Source: DATKEH01 sp035546355 (GTDB lineage Bacteria; Acidobacteriota; Thermoanaerobaculia; Multivoradales; JAIOJS01). From it: a stretch of 12,193 nt of DNA. This document shows positions 6,893 to 12,193 of the stretch, in pieces. Every line of letters begins with the position of its first letter. Position 1 is the stretch's first letter. The stretch covers positions 1 through 12,193 of the forward strand of contig DATKEH010000311.1 in the NCBI GenBank assembly GCA_035546355.1, written 5' to 3'. Both the position numbers and the translations under genes were made by a program. The notes below the pieces were generated by a model, which did no database searches, was not told the DNA's origin, and saw nothing but the letters and a program-made list of their open reading frames with translations.

Positions 6893-7135
6893 TCAGGGAC
6901 CTGCGGTCCCCAGCTCCAGCAGGCAGCGCACCCTCCCTGCGCGCTCCTCGAGCTCGAGCAGACGGTGCCCGGCACGCTCGCACCACACCCGGAAGTCGAG
7001 CGCCATGGCGGGGTCGTCTCCCGTCACCTCGAGCCGCGACCCGACGGGAAGGTCCGCCGCCCGCCGCGCCGCCAGGCGCACCGGCAGCGGGCAGAGCAGC
7101 CCGCTGGTGTCGAGGCGATAGGTGGCGTCGTCCAT
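6893..7135 (-). CDS. TusA/SirA-family sulfur-carrier-like protein
   Basis: The 80-residue product matches the TusA/SirA family in length and motifs: an N-terminal strand (YRLDTSGLLCPLPV) with the conserved Cys15 of the CPxP motif, then GSRLEVTGDDPAMALDFRVWCERAGHRLL, the usual 'DDPA...D...WC...GH' block. Family members carry sulfur on the conserved Cys to tRNA-modifying or other sulfur pathways, or act in redox control. No tus, dsr or rhodanese gene lies nearby, so the partner is unknown. ATG 7135 has no clear ribosome site. It runs tail-to-tail with the methyltransferase (24-base gap) and is divergent from the phospholipase-like gene with a 38-base shared gap. Confidence 0.88.
   Translation of the reverse strand: MDDATYRLDTSGLLCPLPVRLAARRAADLPVGSRLEVTGDDPAMALDFRVWCERAGHRLLELEERAGRVRCLLELGTAGP
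6896..6910. terminator. Possible hairpin at convergent gene ends
   Basis: GGGACC (6896-6901) pairs perfectly with GGTCCC (6905-6910) around a 3-base loop. A second small stem CTCCC/GGGAG lies at 6879-6892. Both sit where the methyltransferase and the TusA-like gene converge. There is no T-run, so termination is only a suggestion. Confidence 0.25.
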
Positions 7136-7138
7136 CGG

Positions 7139-7166
7139 GTGACCCGGGTGTGACGCCGGTTACAAT
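7139..7166 (+). promoter_or_regulatory. Promoter of the phospholipase-like gene, leaderless type
   Basis: TACAAT at 7161-7166 matches five of six consensus -10 bases. GTGACC at 7139-7144 matches four of six -35 bases at a 16-base spacing. The GTG start lies 7 bases after the -10 box, so transcription should begin at or next to the start codon. On the opposite strand the same bases read TATTGT, a weak -10 for the TusA-like gene. Confidence 0.6.
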
Positions 7167-7173
7167 ACCGCCC

Positions 7174-7962
7174 GTGCCCCGCCACCTCGTCGCCGCCCTC
7201 GTCGTGCTGGGCCTCTGCACGGGGACCTGGGCGGCCGCACCCGTCGCCGGCTGGACGCCGGCGAGCCAGGTCGAGATCGCTCGCGAGGCGGCCGAGCTCG
7301 CTCCGCCCGACCTGCGCCGCCAGCTGGTGCGCCACCTCGAGAGCCTGGCTCAGGGTGCGCGCGCCCCCTTCGAGGGAACCGCCGCCGAGCAGCACTACCG
7401 CAATCGCGACGGCGCCGGGACGGTCGATCGCACTATCGCCAGCGAGGTCGCGGCGGCCATCGAGGCGTTGCGGGCACCCCGCCCCTTCGCCGAGGTGGTG
7501 TGGCGCCTGGGCGTGATCTCCCACTACGTGGCCGATGCCAACCACCCGCTGAACGCCGCCGACGACGATCCCGAGGAAGGGCGCTACTTCGCCGACTACG
7601 CCCGCTACATGCAGAGCGCCGAGCCGCGCTTCGCGCTGGTCTTCTACGCCGCCGAGCCGCCCGTCGAGAGCGAGCGCGACGTCCGCCTGCTCGCCCTTCG
7701 CGCCCTGGCGCGCGGGCGCCAGCTCTACCCCCTCCTGGGCGAAGAGTACCGCCGCATCGGCTTCGCCACCGGCGTCGGCAGGTTCGACGACCGCTCCACG
7801 GCGTTCGGCGTCGCGGCGGTGTCGTTCAGCCACGCGGTGAGCGACATGGCGCGCCTGCTGCGCTACGTCTGGCTGCAGTCCGGGGGCGCCGACGACCGGC
7901 GCGAGATGTGGGCGCAGCAGAACCGCCTGCTGCTGCTCCCCCGCGCCCGCGGTTCCCGCTGA
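7174..7962 (+). CDS. Exported zinc-dependent phospholipase C / P1 nuclease-like protein
   Basis: The 262-residue product starts with a signal peptide (1 to about 21, LVAALVVLGLCTGTWAAA). The mature helical domain has W27 near its N-terminus, HYRNRDG (H74), the HxxxD zinc motif in SHYVADANHPLN (H117, D121) and a second HxxxD-like SHAVSD (H220, D224). This pattern is that of the bacterial phospholipase C/P1 nuclease fold, so hydrolysis of phospholipid or another phosphate ester outside the cytoplasm is a reasonable guess. Oddly, the His that usually follows the first Trp and precedes the 'IA' helix is Gln32 here (SQVEIAREAAELAPP), so one zinc ligand may be missing. GTG 7174 is chosen because a -10 box TACAAT lies 7 bases before it and it gives a clean signal peptide; no Shine-Dalgarno is present. 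Fold call is good, activity unsure. Confidence 0.75.
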   Translation: MPRHLVAALVVLGLCTGTWAAAPVAGWTPASQVEIAREAAELAPPDLRRQLVRHLESLAQGARAPFEGTAAEQHYRNRDGAGTVDRTIASEVAAAIEALRAPRPFAEVVWRLGVISHYVADANHPLNAADDDPEEGRYFADYARYMQSAEPRFALVFYAAEPPVESERDVRLLALRALARGRQLYPLLGEEYRRIGFATGVGRFDDRSTAFGVAAVSFSHAVSDMARLLRYVWLQSGGADDRREMWAQQNRLLLLPRARGSR

Positions 7963-7966
7963 CGTC

Positions 7967-7999
7967 GGGAGTGTGCGGGGCTCTGCCGCGCACACTCCT
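7967..7999. promoter_or_regulatory. Perfect inverted repeat between the phospholipase-like gene and purH
   Basis: GGAGTGTGCG (7968-7977) pairs perfectly with CGCACACTCC (7989-7998). Inside, GGC (7979-7981) can pair with GCC (7985-7987) after one mismatch, giving about 13 pairs. No T-run follows. The right arm lies where the -35 box of the purH promoter would be, so it could be an operator, a terminator for the upstream gene, or both. Confidence 0.5.
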
Positions 8000-8012
8000 A
8001 GCCCGCCTCTGC

Positions 8013-8018
8013 GACAAT
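8013..8018 (+). promoter_or_regulatory. -10-like box of purH
   Basis: GACAAT matches four of six -10 consensus bases and ends 7 bases before ATG 8026. No clear -35 is visible; its expected place overlaps the right arm of the inverted repeat. Its position points to a leaderless transcript. Confidence 0.4.
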
Positions 8019-8025
8019 GGGCGCC

Positions 8026-9570
8026 ATGCTGCACGCTCGTCGGGCACTGGTGTCGGTATCGAACAAGGACGGGCTGGTCGCCTTCGCCCGCGGCCTGACG
8101 CGTCTCGGCATCGAGATCCTCTCCACCGGCGGCACCCGCCGGCATCTCGAGGAGGCGGGGATCCCGGTGGTGCCGGTGGCGGAGGTCACCGGCTACCCCG
8201 AGATCCTCGACGGCAGGGTGAAGACTCTCCACCCGCGGATCCATGGCGGCATCCTGGCCGATCGCGCCCGCGCGGCGCACCTGGCCGAGCTCAAGGAGCA
8301 CGACATCGCCCCCATCGACCTGGTGGTGGTCAACCTCTACCCCTTCCGCGAGACGGTGCGCTCGGGGGGGAGCTTCGCCGAGGTGGTGGAGATGATCGAC
8401 ATCGGCGGCCCGTGCCTGGTGCGGGCGGCGGCGAAGAACTACTCCGGCGTGGCGGTGGTGGTCGAGCCGGACGACTACACCCAGGTGCTGGCGGCGCTGG
8501 AGAACGGCGAAGGGGTGATTCCGGAGGTCCTGCGGCGCAGCCTGGCGCTCAAGGCCTTCCGCCACACCCAGGCCTACGACGCGGCCATCGCCCATTGGCT
8601 CGAAGGGCAGGTGGGGGGAGCCACCCCCCTCCCCCGCCACTGGAGCCTGGGGCTGGTGCAGGAGCTCTCCCCCCGCTACGGCGAGAACCCCCACCAGCAG
8701 GCCGTCGTCTACCGCATCGAAGGCGGCGCCGGGGTGCTGGGCGGCATGGTCCAGCACCAGGGGAAGCAGCTGTCGTGGAACAACCTGCTCGACGCCGACG
8801 CGGCGCGCCGCCTGGCGGCCCTGTTCGCGGAGCCCGTGGTGGCGATCGTCAAGCACAACAACCCCTGCGGCGTGGGCCGGGGCGACGACCTGGCCGCCGC
8901 CTTCCAGCGGGCGCTGGCCTCCGACCCGGTGTCGGCCTTCGGCTCGATCGTCGCCGTCAATCGCGCGGTGGATCGCCAGCTGGTGGTAGCGCTGGGCACG
9001 CTCTTCGTCGAGGTGCTGGTCGCCCCCGGCTACGACGACGAGGCCCTGGCGGCCCTCGCTCCCAAGGAGAACCTGCGGGTGCTCGGCTGCCCCGCCTACG
9101 CGGCCGCGCCGGGGGTCGCCGAGCTGCGCGCCATCGACGGCGGCTACCTGGCGCAGACCCCGGACGACGGGCCCGAGGACCCGGCGGAGTGGAGCTGCCC
9201 CACCGCACGCCAGCCGAGCGAGGAGGAGCTGGCCGCCCTCGACTTCGCCTGGAAGGTGGCACGGCATGTGAAGTCCAACGCCATGGTGCTGGCCAATACC
9301 CACCAGACGGTGGGCATCGGGGCCGGCCAGATGAGCCGGGTGGACGCGTGTCACCTGGCGGTCAGCAAGGCCCAGCTCCCCACCGCGGGGAGCGTGGCCG
9401 CCTCCGACGCCTTCTTCCCCTTCCGCGACGGTCTCGACGTGCTGGCGCGGGCAGGGGTGAGGGCGGTGGCCCAGCCCGGGGGCAGCAAACGCGACGACGA
9501 GGTGATCGCCGCCGCCGACGAGCATGACATCGCGATGCTGTTCACCGGCCGGCGGCACTTCAAGCACTGA
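8026..9570 (+). CDS. purH: Bifunctional AICAR transformylase / IMP cyclohydrolase (PurH)
   Basis: PurH carries out the last two steps of purine synthesis: formyl transfer from 10-formyl-THF to AICAR, then ring closure to IMP, in the cytosol. The 514-residue product has the N-terminal cyclohydrolase domain ([49 protein letters not shown]) and the transformylase domain (RYGENPHQQ from R217, the KHNNPCG block with K276 and H277, [46 protein letters not shown], and the C-terminal GRRHFKH). It is full length with all usual blocks. ATG 8026 is chosen over ATG 8017 because the family begins with few residues before RALVSVS and the -10-like GACAAT overlaps 8017. No other purine gene is nearby. The LolA-like gene follows after 9 bases and may be cotranscribed. 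Confidence 0.97.
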   Translation: MLHARRALVSVSNKDGLVAFARGLTRLGIEILSTGGTRRHLEEAGIPVVPVAEVTGYPEILDGRVKTLHPRIHGGILADRARAAHLAELKEHDIAPIDLVVVNLYPFRETVRSGGSFAEVVEMIDIGGPCLVRAAAKNYSGVAVVVEPDDYTQVLAALENGEGVIPEVLRRSLALKAFRHTQAYDAAIAHWLEGQVGGATPLPRHWSLGLVQELSPRYGENPHQQAVVYRIEGGAGVLGGMVQHQGKQLSWNNLLDADAARRLAALFAEPVVAIVKHNNPCGVGRGDDLAAAFQRALASDPVSAFGSIVAVNRAVDRQLVVALGTLFVEVLVAPGYDDEALAALAPKENLRVLGCPAYAAAPGVAELRAIDGGYLAQTPDDGPEDPAEWSCPTARQPSEEELAALDFAWKVARHVKSNAMVLANTHQTVGIGAGQMSRVDACHLAVSKAQLPTAGSVAASDAFFPFRDGLDVLARAGVRAVAQPGGSKRDDEVIAAADEHDIAMLFTGRRHFKH

Positions 9571-9579
9571 GGGACGAAC

Positions 9580-10263
9580 GTGAATCGAGGCCCATCCACC
9601 GTCGGTGTGAGGCGACGCGTCCGTCCGCTGGGCGGGACACTCCTGCTGCTGCTGATCCTCTCCGCCGCCGCGCCGGCGATCCCGCATGCGGTGACCGAGG
9701 ATCCGTGGGCAGTCATCGAAGCCTTGCGGCAGCAGTGGCAGCGGCAGGGCAGCGTCGCCTGGGACTTCACCCAGACCTTCGTACCCGCCGGTTTCTCCTC
9801 CGGCGAGGAGGAATCCGGGCGGGTGGTCCTGGACCTGCCGCGCTGCCTGCGCTGGGACTACCGCGACCCCTACCCGAAGAGCTACCTGTTGTGCGGCGAC
9901 GAGCTGCGGGCCTGGAACCCTGGCGAACCGCTGGGGCGCGTCTATCCGGTGGACCGCCTGGCGCAGCCCGGCCTCGACCTGCTGCTGCTCGACGTGGACC
10001 GCCTGCGGCGGCGCTACGACGCTTCGCTGCGCCAGGAGGGGAAGCGCGGAGTCCGCGTGCGCCTCGAGCCGCGCGGCGGGGCCGCCGGCCCGCTGCGCGA
10101 GGCCGAGCTGCTGGTCGACCCGGGAAAGGGGCGGCTCCTGGAGATGACCTACCGCGATGCCGACGGCAACCGCACCCGGTTCCGCTTCCGCAACCGGCGC
10201 CCGGGTCCGGGCGACGACGTCTTCGAGCCTCCTGCGGGCGTGCGCTGGGAGCGCGAGAGCTGA
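9580..10263 (+). CDS. LolA-like outer-membrane lipoprotein carrier protein
   Basis: The 227-residue product has an N-terminal export signal (basic VRRRVRP, then [13 protein letters not shown], cut near residue 35). The mature part reads as the LolA fold: [11 protein letters not shown] (61-71), [17 protein letters not shown] (78-94), the continuing [14 protein letters not shown] and the end DVFEPPAGV (213-221). LolA-type proteins carry lipoproteins across the periplasm from the LolCDE transporter to the outer membrane. The core motif of removing 'F.Q' and 'sGrl.l..P..lrW.Y..P' is well matched, though sequence outside it is divergent, so it may be a paralogue with another hydrophobic cargo. GTG 9580 follows the purH stop by 9 bases with GAGGGA (9569-9574) 5 bases before it. 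A lipoprotein gene comes next, which fits the role. Confidence 0.8.
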   Translation: MNRGPSTVGVRRRVRPLGGTLLLLLILSAAAPAIPHAVTEDPWAVIEALRQQWQRQGSVAWDFTQTFVPAGFSSGEEESGRVVLDLPRCLRWDYRDPYPKSYLLCGDELRAWNPGEPLGRVYPVDRLAQPGLDLLLLDVDRLRRRYDASLRQEGKRGVRVRLEPRGGAAGPLREAELLVDPGKGRLLEMTYRDADGNRTRFRFRNRRPGPGDDVFEPPAGVRWERES

Positions 10264-10267
10264 CCCA

Positions 10268-10273
10268 TATAAT
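10268..10273 (+). promoter_or_regulatory. -10 box TATAAT of the lipoprotein gene
   Basis: A perfect consensus TATAAT stands out in very GC-rich DNA, 6 bases before ATG 10280 and 4 bases after the LolA-like stop codon. CTGGGA at 10245-10250 is a weak -35 (three of six) at 17-base spacing. Transcription should start at or very near the start codon, giving a leaderless message. Confidence 0.6.
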
Positions 10274-10279
10274 GCCGGC

Positions 10280-10990
10280 ATGAGCTCGCCCGCCGCGCCC
10301 CTGGGCTATCGCCTCCGGCGCCCCGTGCTCGCGCGCGGGGCGCGCGTGCAGGCGCTCGCCCTCGCCGCCGCGCTGATCTGGGGGTGCGCCGGCTCACGGG
10401 CGGTGACTCCCAACCGCTTCCCCTTCGCGTCGGGCGAGACGGTGCAGGTGACGGGGATGGTGACGGACGCCAGGGGGACGCCGCTCCGCGACCTCGACGT
10501 CGTCCTCGAGGCGTCGCGAGAAGGGTTCGGGCTGGAGCCTCTCGGCGGCGGCACCCGCGAGGTCTCTCGCGGCGCCACCCGCACCGACCGCCAAGGGGAG
10601 TTCGGGCTCGAATGGGGCTGGAGCCGCCGCTATAACCGCTTCGAGCTGGTGGTCGGGGTGCCGGTGAGCACCGGCGCCGGCGAGCGGCTGCACGAGCTCG
10701 AGCGGGTCGACCTCACTCGCCGGCTCCGGCAGGGCAGCCCGGTGGCGGTGCCGCTGGTGATCGAGGACACCAGCTTCCTCGCCACGCTGAGGGGGTTCCT
10801 GGCGTCGCTGTCCTCGCCCGACGAGAAGCGCGTCTACCAGGAGATGGGCAAGCCCGATCGGGTCGACGAAGTCGACTTCCCCGATCGCCGGGAGGCGTCC
10901 TGGTGGTACTTCGACCGCGGCAAAGTGTACCGCTTCGTCGACGGGCGTCTCGCCGAGGTCGACGAGTTCGAACCGATCTCGCCTCTCTGA
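10280..10990 (+). CDS. Lipoprotein with carboxypeptidase-regulatory-like domain and BamE/SmpA-like tail
   Basis: The 236-residue product has a long basic N-region, a hydrophobic core (LALAAALI) and a lipobox-like I-W-G-C36, so it should be lipidated and face the periplasm. Residues about 54-130 resemble a carboxypeptidase-regulatory-like/CNA-B beta-sandwich: [20 protein letters not shown], then [11 protein letters not shown]. Residues about 188-233 ([39 protein letters not shown]) resemble the short SmpA/OmlA (BamE) repeat. The combined function is unknown; an outer-membrane or envelope structural role is inferred from domains and from its place between a LolA-like gene and lipid-precursor genes. 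ATG 10280 is supported by the TATAAT 6 bases upstream; there is no Shine-Dalgarno. The stop TGA shares one base with the next ATG (10990). Confidence 0.72.
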   Translation: MSSPAAPLGYRLRRPVLARGARVQALALAAALIWGCAGSRAVTPNRFPFASGETVQVTGMVTDARGTPLRDLDVVLEASREGFGLEPLGGGTREVSRGATRTDRQGEFGLEWGWSRRYNRFELVVGVPVSTGAGERLHELERVDLTRRLRQGSPVAVPLVIEDTSFLATLRGFLASLSSPDEKRVYQEMGKPDRVDEVDFPDRREASWWYFDRGKVYRFVDGRLAEVDEFEPISPL

Positions 10991-12012
10991 TGCGCCCCAC
11001 CTCGCCCCTCGCGGCCCGCCAGGACGACACCAGCCTGCCGTCGCCGGACAGGTTTCTCTCCCTCGTCACCGACAAGCTGGCGGCGACCGAGGGGGTCTTC
11101 CGGCGGCACCTCGAATCCGACGTACCGTTCATCCACGGCGCCGGGGAGTACCTCGCCGGCAGCGGCGGCAAGCGGATGCGGCCGGCCCTGCTGCTGCTGT
11201 GCGCCCGGCTGCTCGACCACGACGGCGAGGAGGAGGTCACCTACGCCGCCGTCGTCGAGCTCATCCACACCGCCACGCTGATCCACGACGACGTCATCGA
11301 CCACGCGCCGCTGCGTCGCGGCCGCCGCACGGTCAACGAGCTGTGGGGCAACAGCATGACGGTGCTGCTCGGCGACTGGCTCTACACCACCTCGATGCGC
11401 ATGGCGCTGTCCCACGGCAACCTCGACGTGGTGCGGGAGCTGTGCAACGCCACGCTCAAGATGGTCGAGGGGGAGCTGCTGGCTCTGCAGCGCCTGGGCT
11501 CGATCGACCTCAGCGCCGAGGAGTACTTCGCCATCATCGAACGCAAGACGGCCCACCTCTTCGCCGCTGCCTGTTCGGTGCCCTGCCTGATGCACCCGCG
11601 GCGGCCCGACGCCGCCTGGTCGCTGCAGCGCTACGGCCGCAGCCTCGGCACCTGCTTCCAGCTGGTCGACGACCTGCTGGACTTCACCGCCGACGAGCGG
11701 GAGCTGGGCAAGCCGGTTCTCTCCGACCTCAAGGAGGGCAAGCTCACCCTGCCGCTGATCCTCATGCTGCCGAGGGTCGGGGCAGCCCAGAGGCGGCTCG
11801 TCGAGCACGTCCTGGAGGACGGTTCCTTCGAGCGGGTCGCCGCCGAGCAGGTTCTCGAGCTGGTGACGCGGGAGGGCACGCTGGACGAGGCGCGGGAGCT
11901 GGCCGAGGGCTTGGCGGAGGAGGCGCTGGGCGCGCTCGACGGGCTTCCGGCCAGCGCCGCCCGCGAAGCCCTGGAGCAGGCTCCCGGCTTCGTGTTGCGC
12001 CGGCGCTCGTGA
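10990..12012 (+). CDS. Long-chain all-trans polyprenyl diphosphate synthase
   Basis: This enzyme extends farnesyl or geranylgeranyl diphosphate with isopentenyl diphosphate to build the side chain of a respiratory quinone, probably menaquinone here. The 340-residue product has GKRMRP (60-65), the first Asp-rich motif DDVID (100-104) and the second DDLLD (227-231) followed by GKP (240-242), all metal- and diphosphate-binding sites of trans-prenyltransferases. The residue five places before the first motif is Ala95, a small residue, which fits long (C35-C45) products such as heptaprenyl, octaprenyl or solanesyl diphosphate. ATG 10990 overlaps the preceding stop (TGATG), so it is probably translated by coupling. 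The stop TGA overlaps the kdsB GTG. Exact chain length cannot be read from sequence, so no symbol is given. Confidence 0.93.
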   Translation: MRPTSPLAARQDDTSLPSPDRFLSLVTDKLAATEGVFRRHLESDVPFIHGAGEYLAGSGGKRMRPALLLLCARLLDHDGEEEVTYAAVVELIHTATLIHDDVIDHAPLRRGRRTVNELWGNSMTVLLGDWLYTTSMRMALSHGNLDVVRELCNATLKMVEGELLALQRLGSIDLSAEEYFAIIERKTAHLFAAACSVPCLMHPRRPDAAWSLQRYGRSLGTCFQLVDDLLDFTADERELGKPVLSDLKEGKLTLPLILMLPRVGAAQRRLVEHVLEDGSFERVAAEQVLELVTREGTLDEARELAEGLAEEALGALDGLPASAAREALEQAPGFVLRRRS

Positions 12013-12193
12013 GCCCGTCGCAGCCCCACGACTCGGTGGCGCCGCCGGCCGCCGCCCCGATCCGGGTGGTGGTCGCCATCCCCGCGCGCTACGCGTCGAC
12101 GCGGTTGCCCGGCAAGCCGCTGCTGCCTCTCGCCGGCAGGCCCCTGATCCAGCACGTCTACGAGCGCGCCTCGCGCGCCGCGGGGATCGACCG
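12009..12193 (+). CDS. kdsB: 3-deoxy-manno-octulosonate cytidylyltransferase (CMP-Kdo synthetase), 3' truncated
   Basis: KdsB activates Kdo with CTP for lipopolysaccharide inner core synthesis in the cytosol. Only 61 residues lie inside the window. After about 17 variable residues, the nucleotide-binding start [19 protein letters not shown] (residues 19-37) is followed by [17 protein letters not shown], the typical KdsB opening. GTG 12009 overlaps the stop of the prenyl synthase as GTGA; a later GTG within RVVV would give a shorter N-terminus. It closes an envelope-related run with the LolA-like, lipoprotein and prenyl synthase genes. A rare glycosyl- or other sugar-nucleotidyltransferase cannot be excluded without the rest, but the motif is specific. 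Confidence 0.9.
   Translation, partial: MSPSQPHDSVAPPAAAPIRVVVAIPARYASTRLPGKPLLPLAGRPLIQHVYERASRAAGID

Noticed and set aside
8017..8025. ATG 8017 as the purH start
   Set aside because: It overlaps the -10-like hexamer and adds residues not usual for the family; ATG 8026 fits better, though the difference is three residues.
7500..9527. 675-codon plus-strand frame overlapping purH
   Set aside because: Low-complexity Arg/Pro/Ala/Gly composition and complete overlap with purH mark it as a frame shadow.
7024..10281. Very long open frame on the minus strand (1085 codons)
   Set aside because: It lies opposite the phospholipase-like, purH and LolA-like genes, all with strong family motifs. High GC removes stop codons in the opposite frame, and its sequence shows no recognisable domain.

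Overview
This window is very GC-rich DNA with tightly packed genes on both strands. Four of the gene products place it in a diderm (Gram-negative type) bacterium: a LolA-like lipoprotein carrier, a Kdo-activating enzyme (KdsB), a long-chain polyprenyl diphosphate synthase and a lipoprotein. Base composition, the MopE-type Cys/Asp-rich motif and the style of several proteins suggest an Acidobacteriota-like or myxobacteria-like lineage. That placement is inference; no marker gene here fixes the taxon.

Layout. (1) 1-971: the 3' part of a secreted subtilisin-family protease with an inserted PA domain, a Gly linker and a Cys-rich tail, closed by a strong hairpin terminator at 995-1025. (2) 1084-1905: an exported DsbA-like thioredoxin-fold protein. 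(3) 2007-3767: an overlapping gene set made of an exported DUF1579-like protein, an ECF sigma factor and a single-pass membrane protein with a YCII/DGPF-type domain outside the membrane, where an anti-sigma sensor would sit. (4) 3777-6010, minus strand, tail-to-tail with (3): an M56 (BlaR1/MecR1-type) membrane metallopeptidase and its BlaI/MecI-type repressor, with the repressor first and an ATGA overlap. (5) 6131-6868: a SAM methyltransferase divergent from the repressor. (6) 6893-7135, minus strand: a TusA/SirA-like sulfur-carrier-type protein, divergent from (7) 7174-7962: an exported phospholipase C/P1 nuclease-like protein. (8) 8026-9570: purH. (9) 9580-12193: an envelope-related run of LolA-like protein, lipoprotein, polyprenyl diphosphate synthase and kdsB (cut by the window end), with overlapping start/stop codons between the last three.

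Two themes stand out. Two membrane-to-nucleus-of-transcription signalling modules lie back to back: an ECF sigma factor with a membrane YCII protein, and a BlaI repressor with an M56 protease. Both carry sensor parts that do not match the textbook sensors. Also, several genes without a Shine-Dalgarno sequence (7174, 8026, 10280, perhaps 6131) have a -10-like hexamer 6-10 bases before the start codon, which suggests leaderless transcripts beside genes that do have good ribosome binding sites (1084, 2007, 3189, 5612).

No tRNA, rRNA, CRISPR array, insertion sequence or attachment site was seen, and no stretch longer than about 120 bases lacks a gene.
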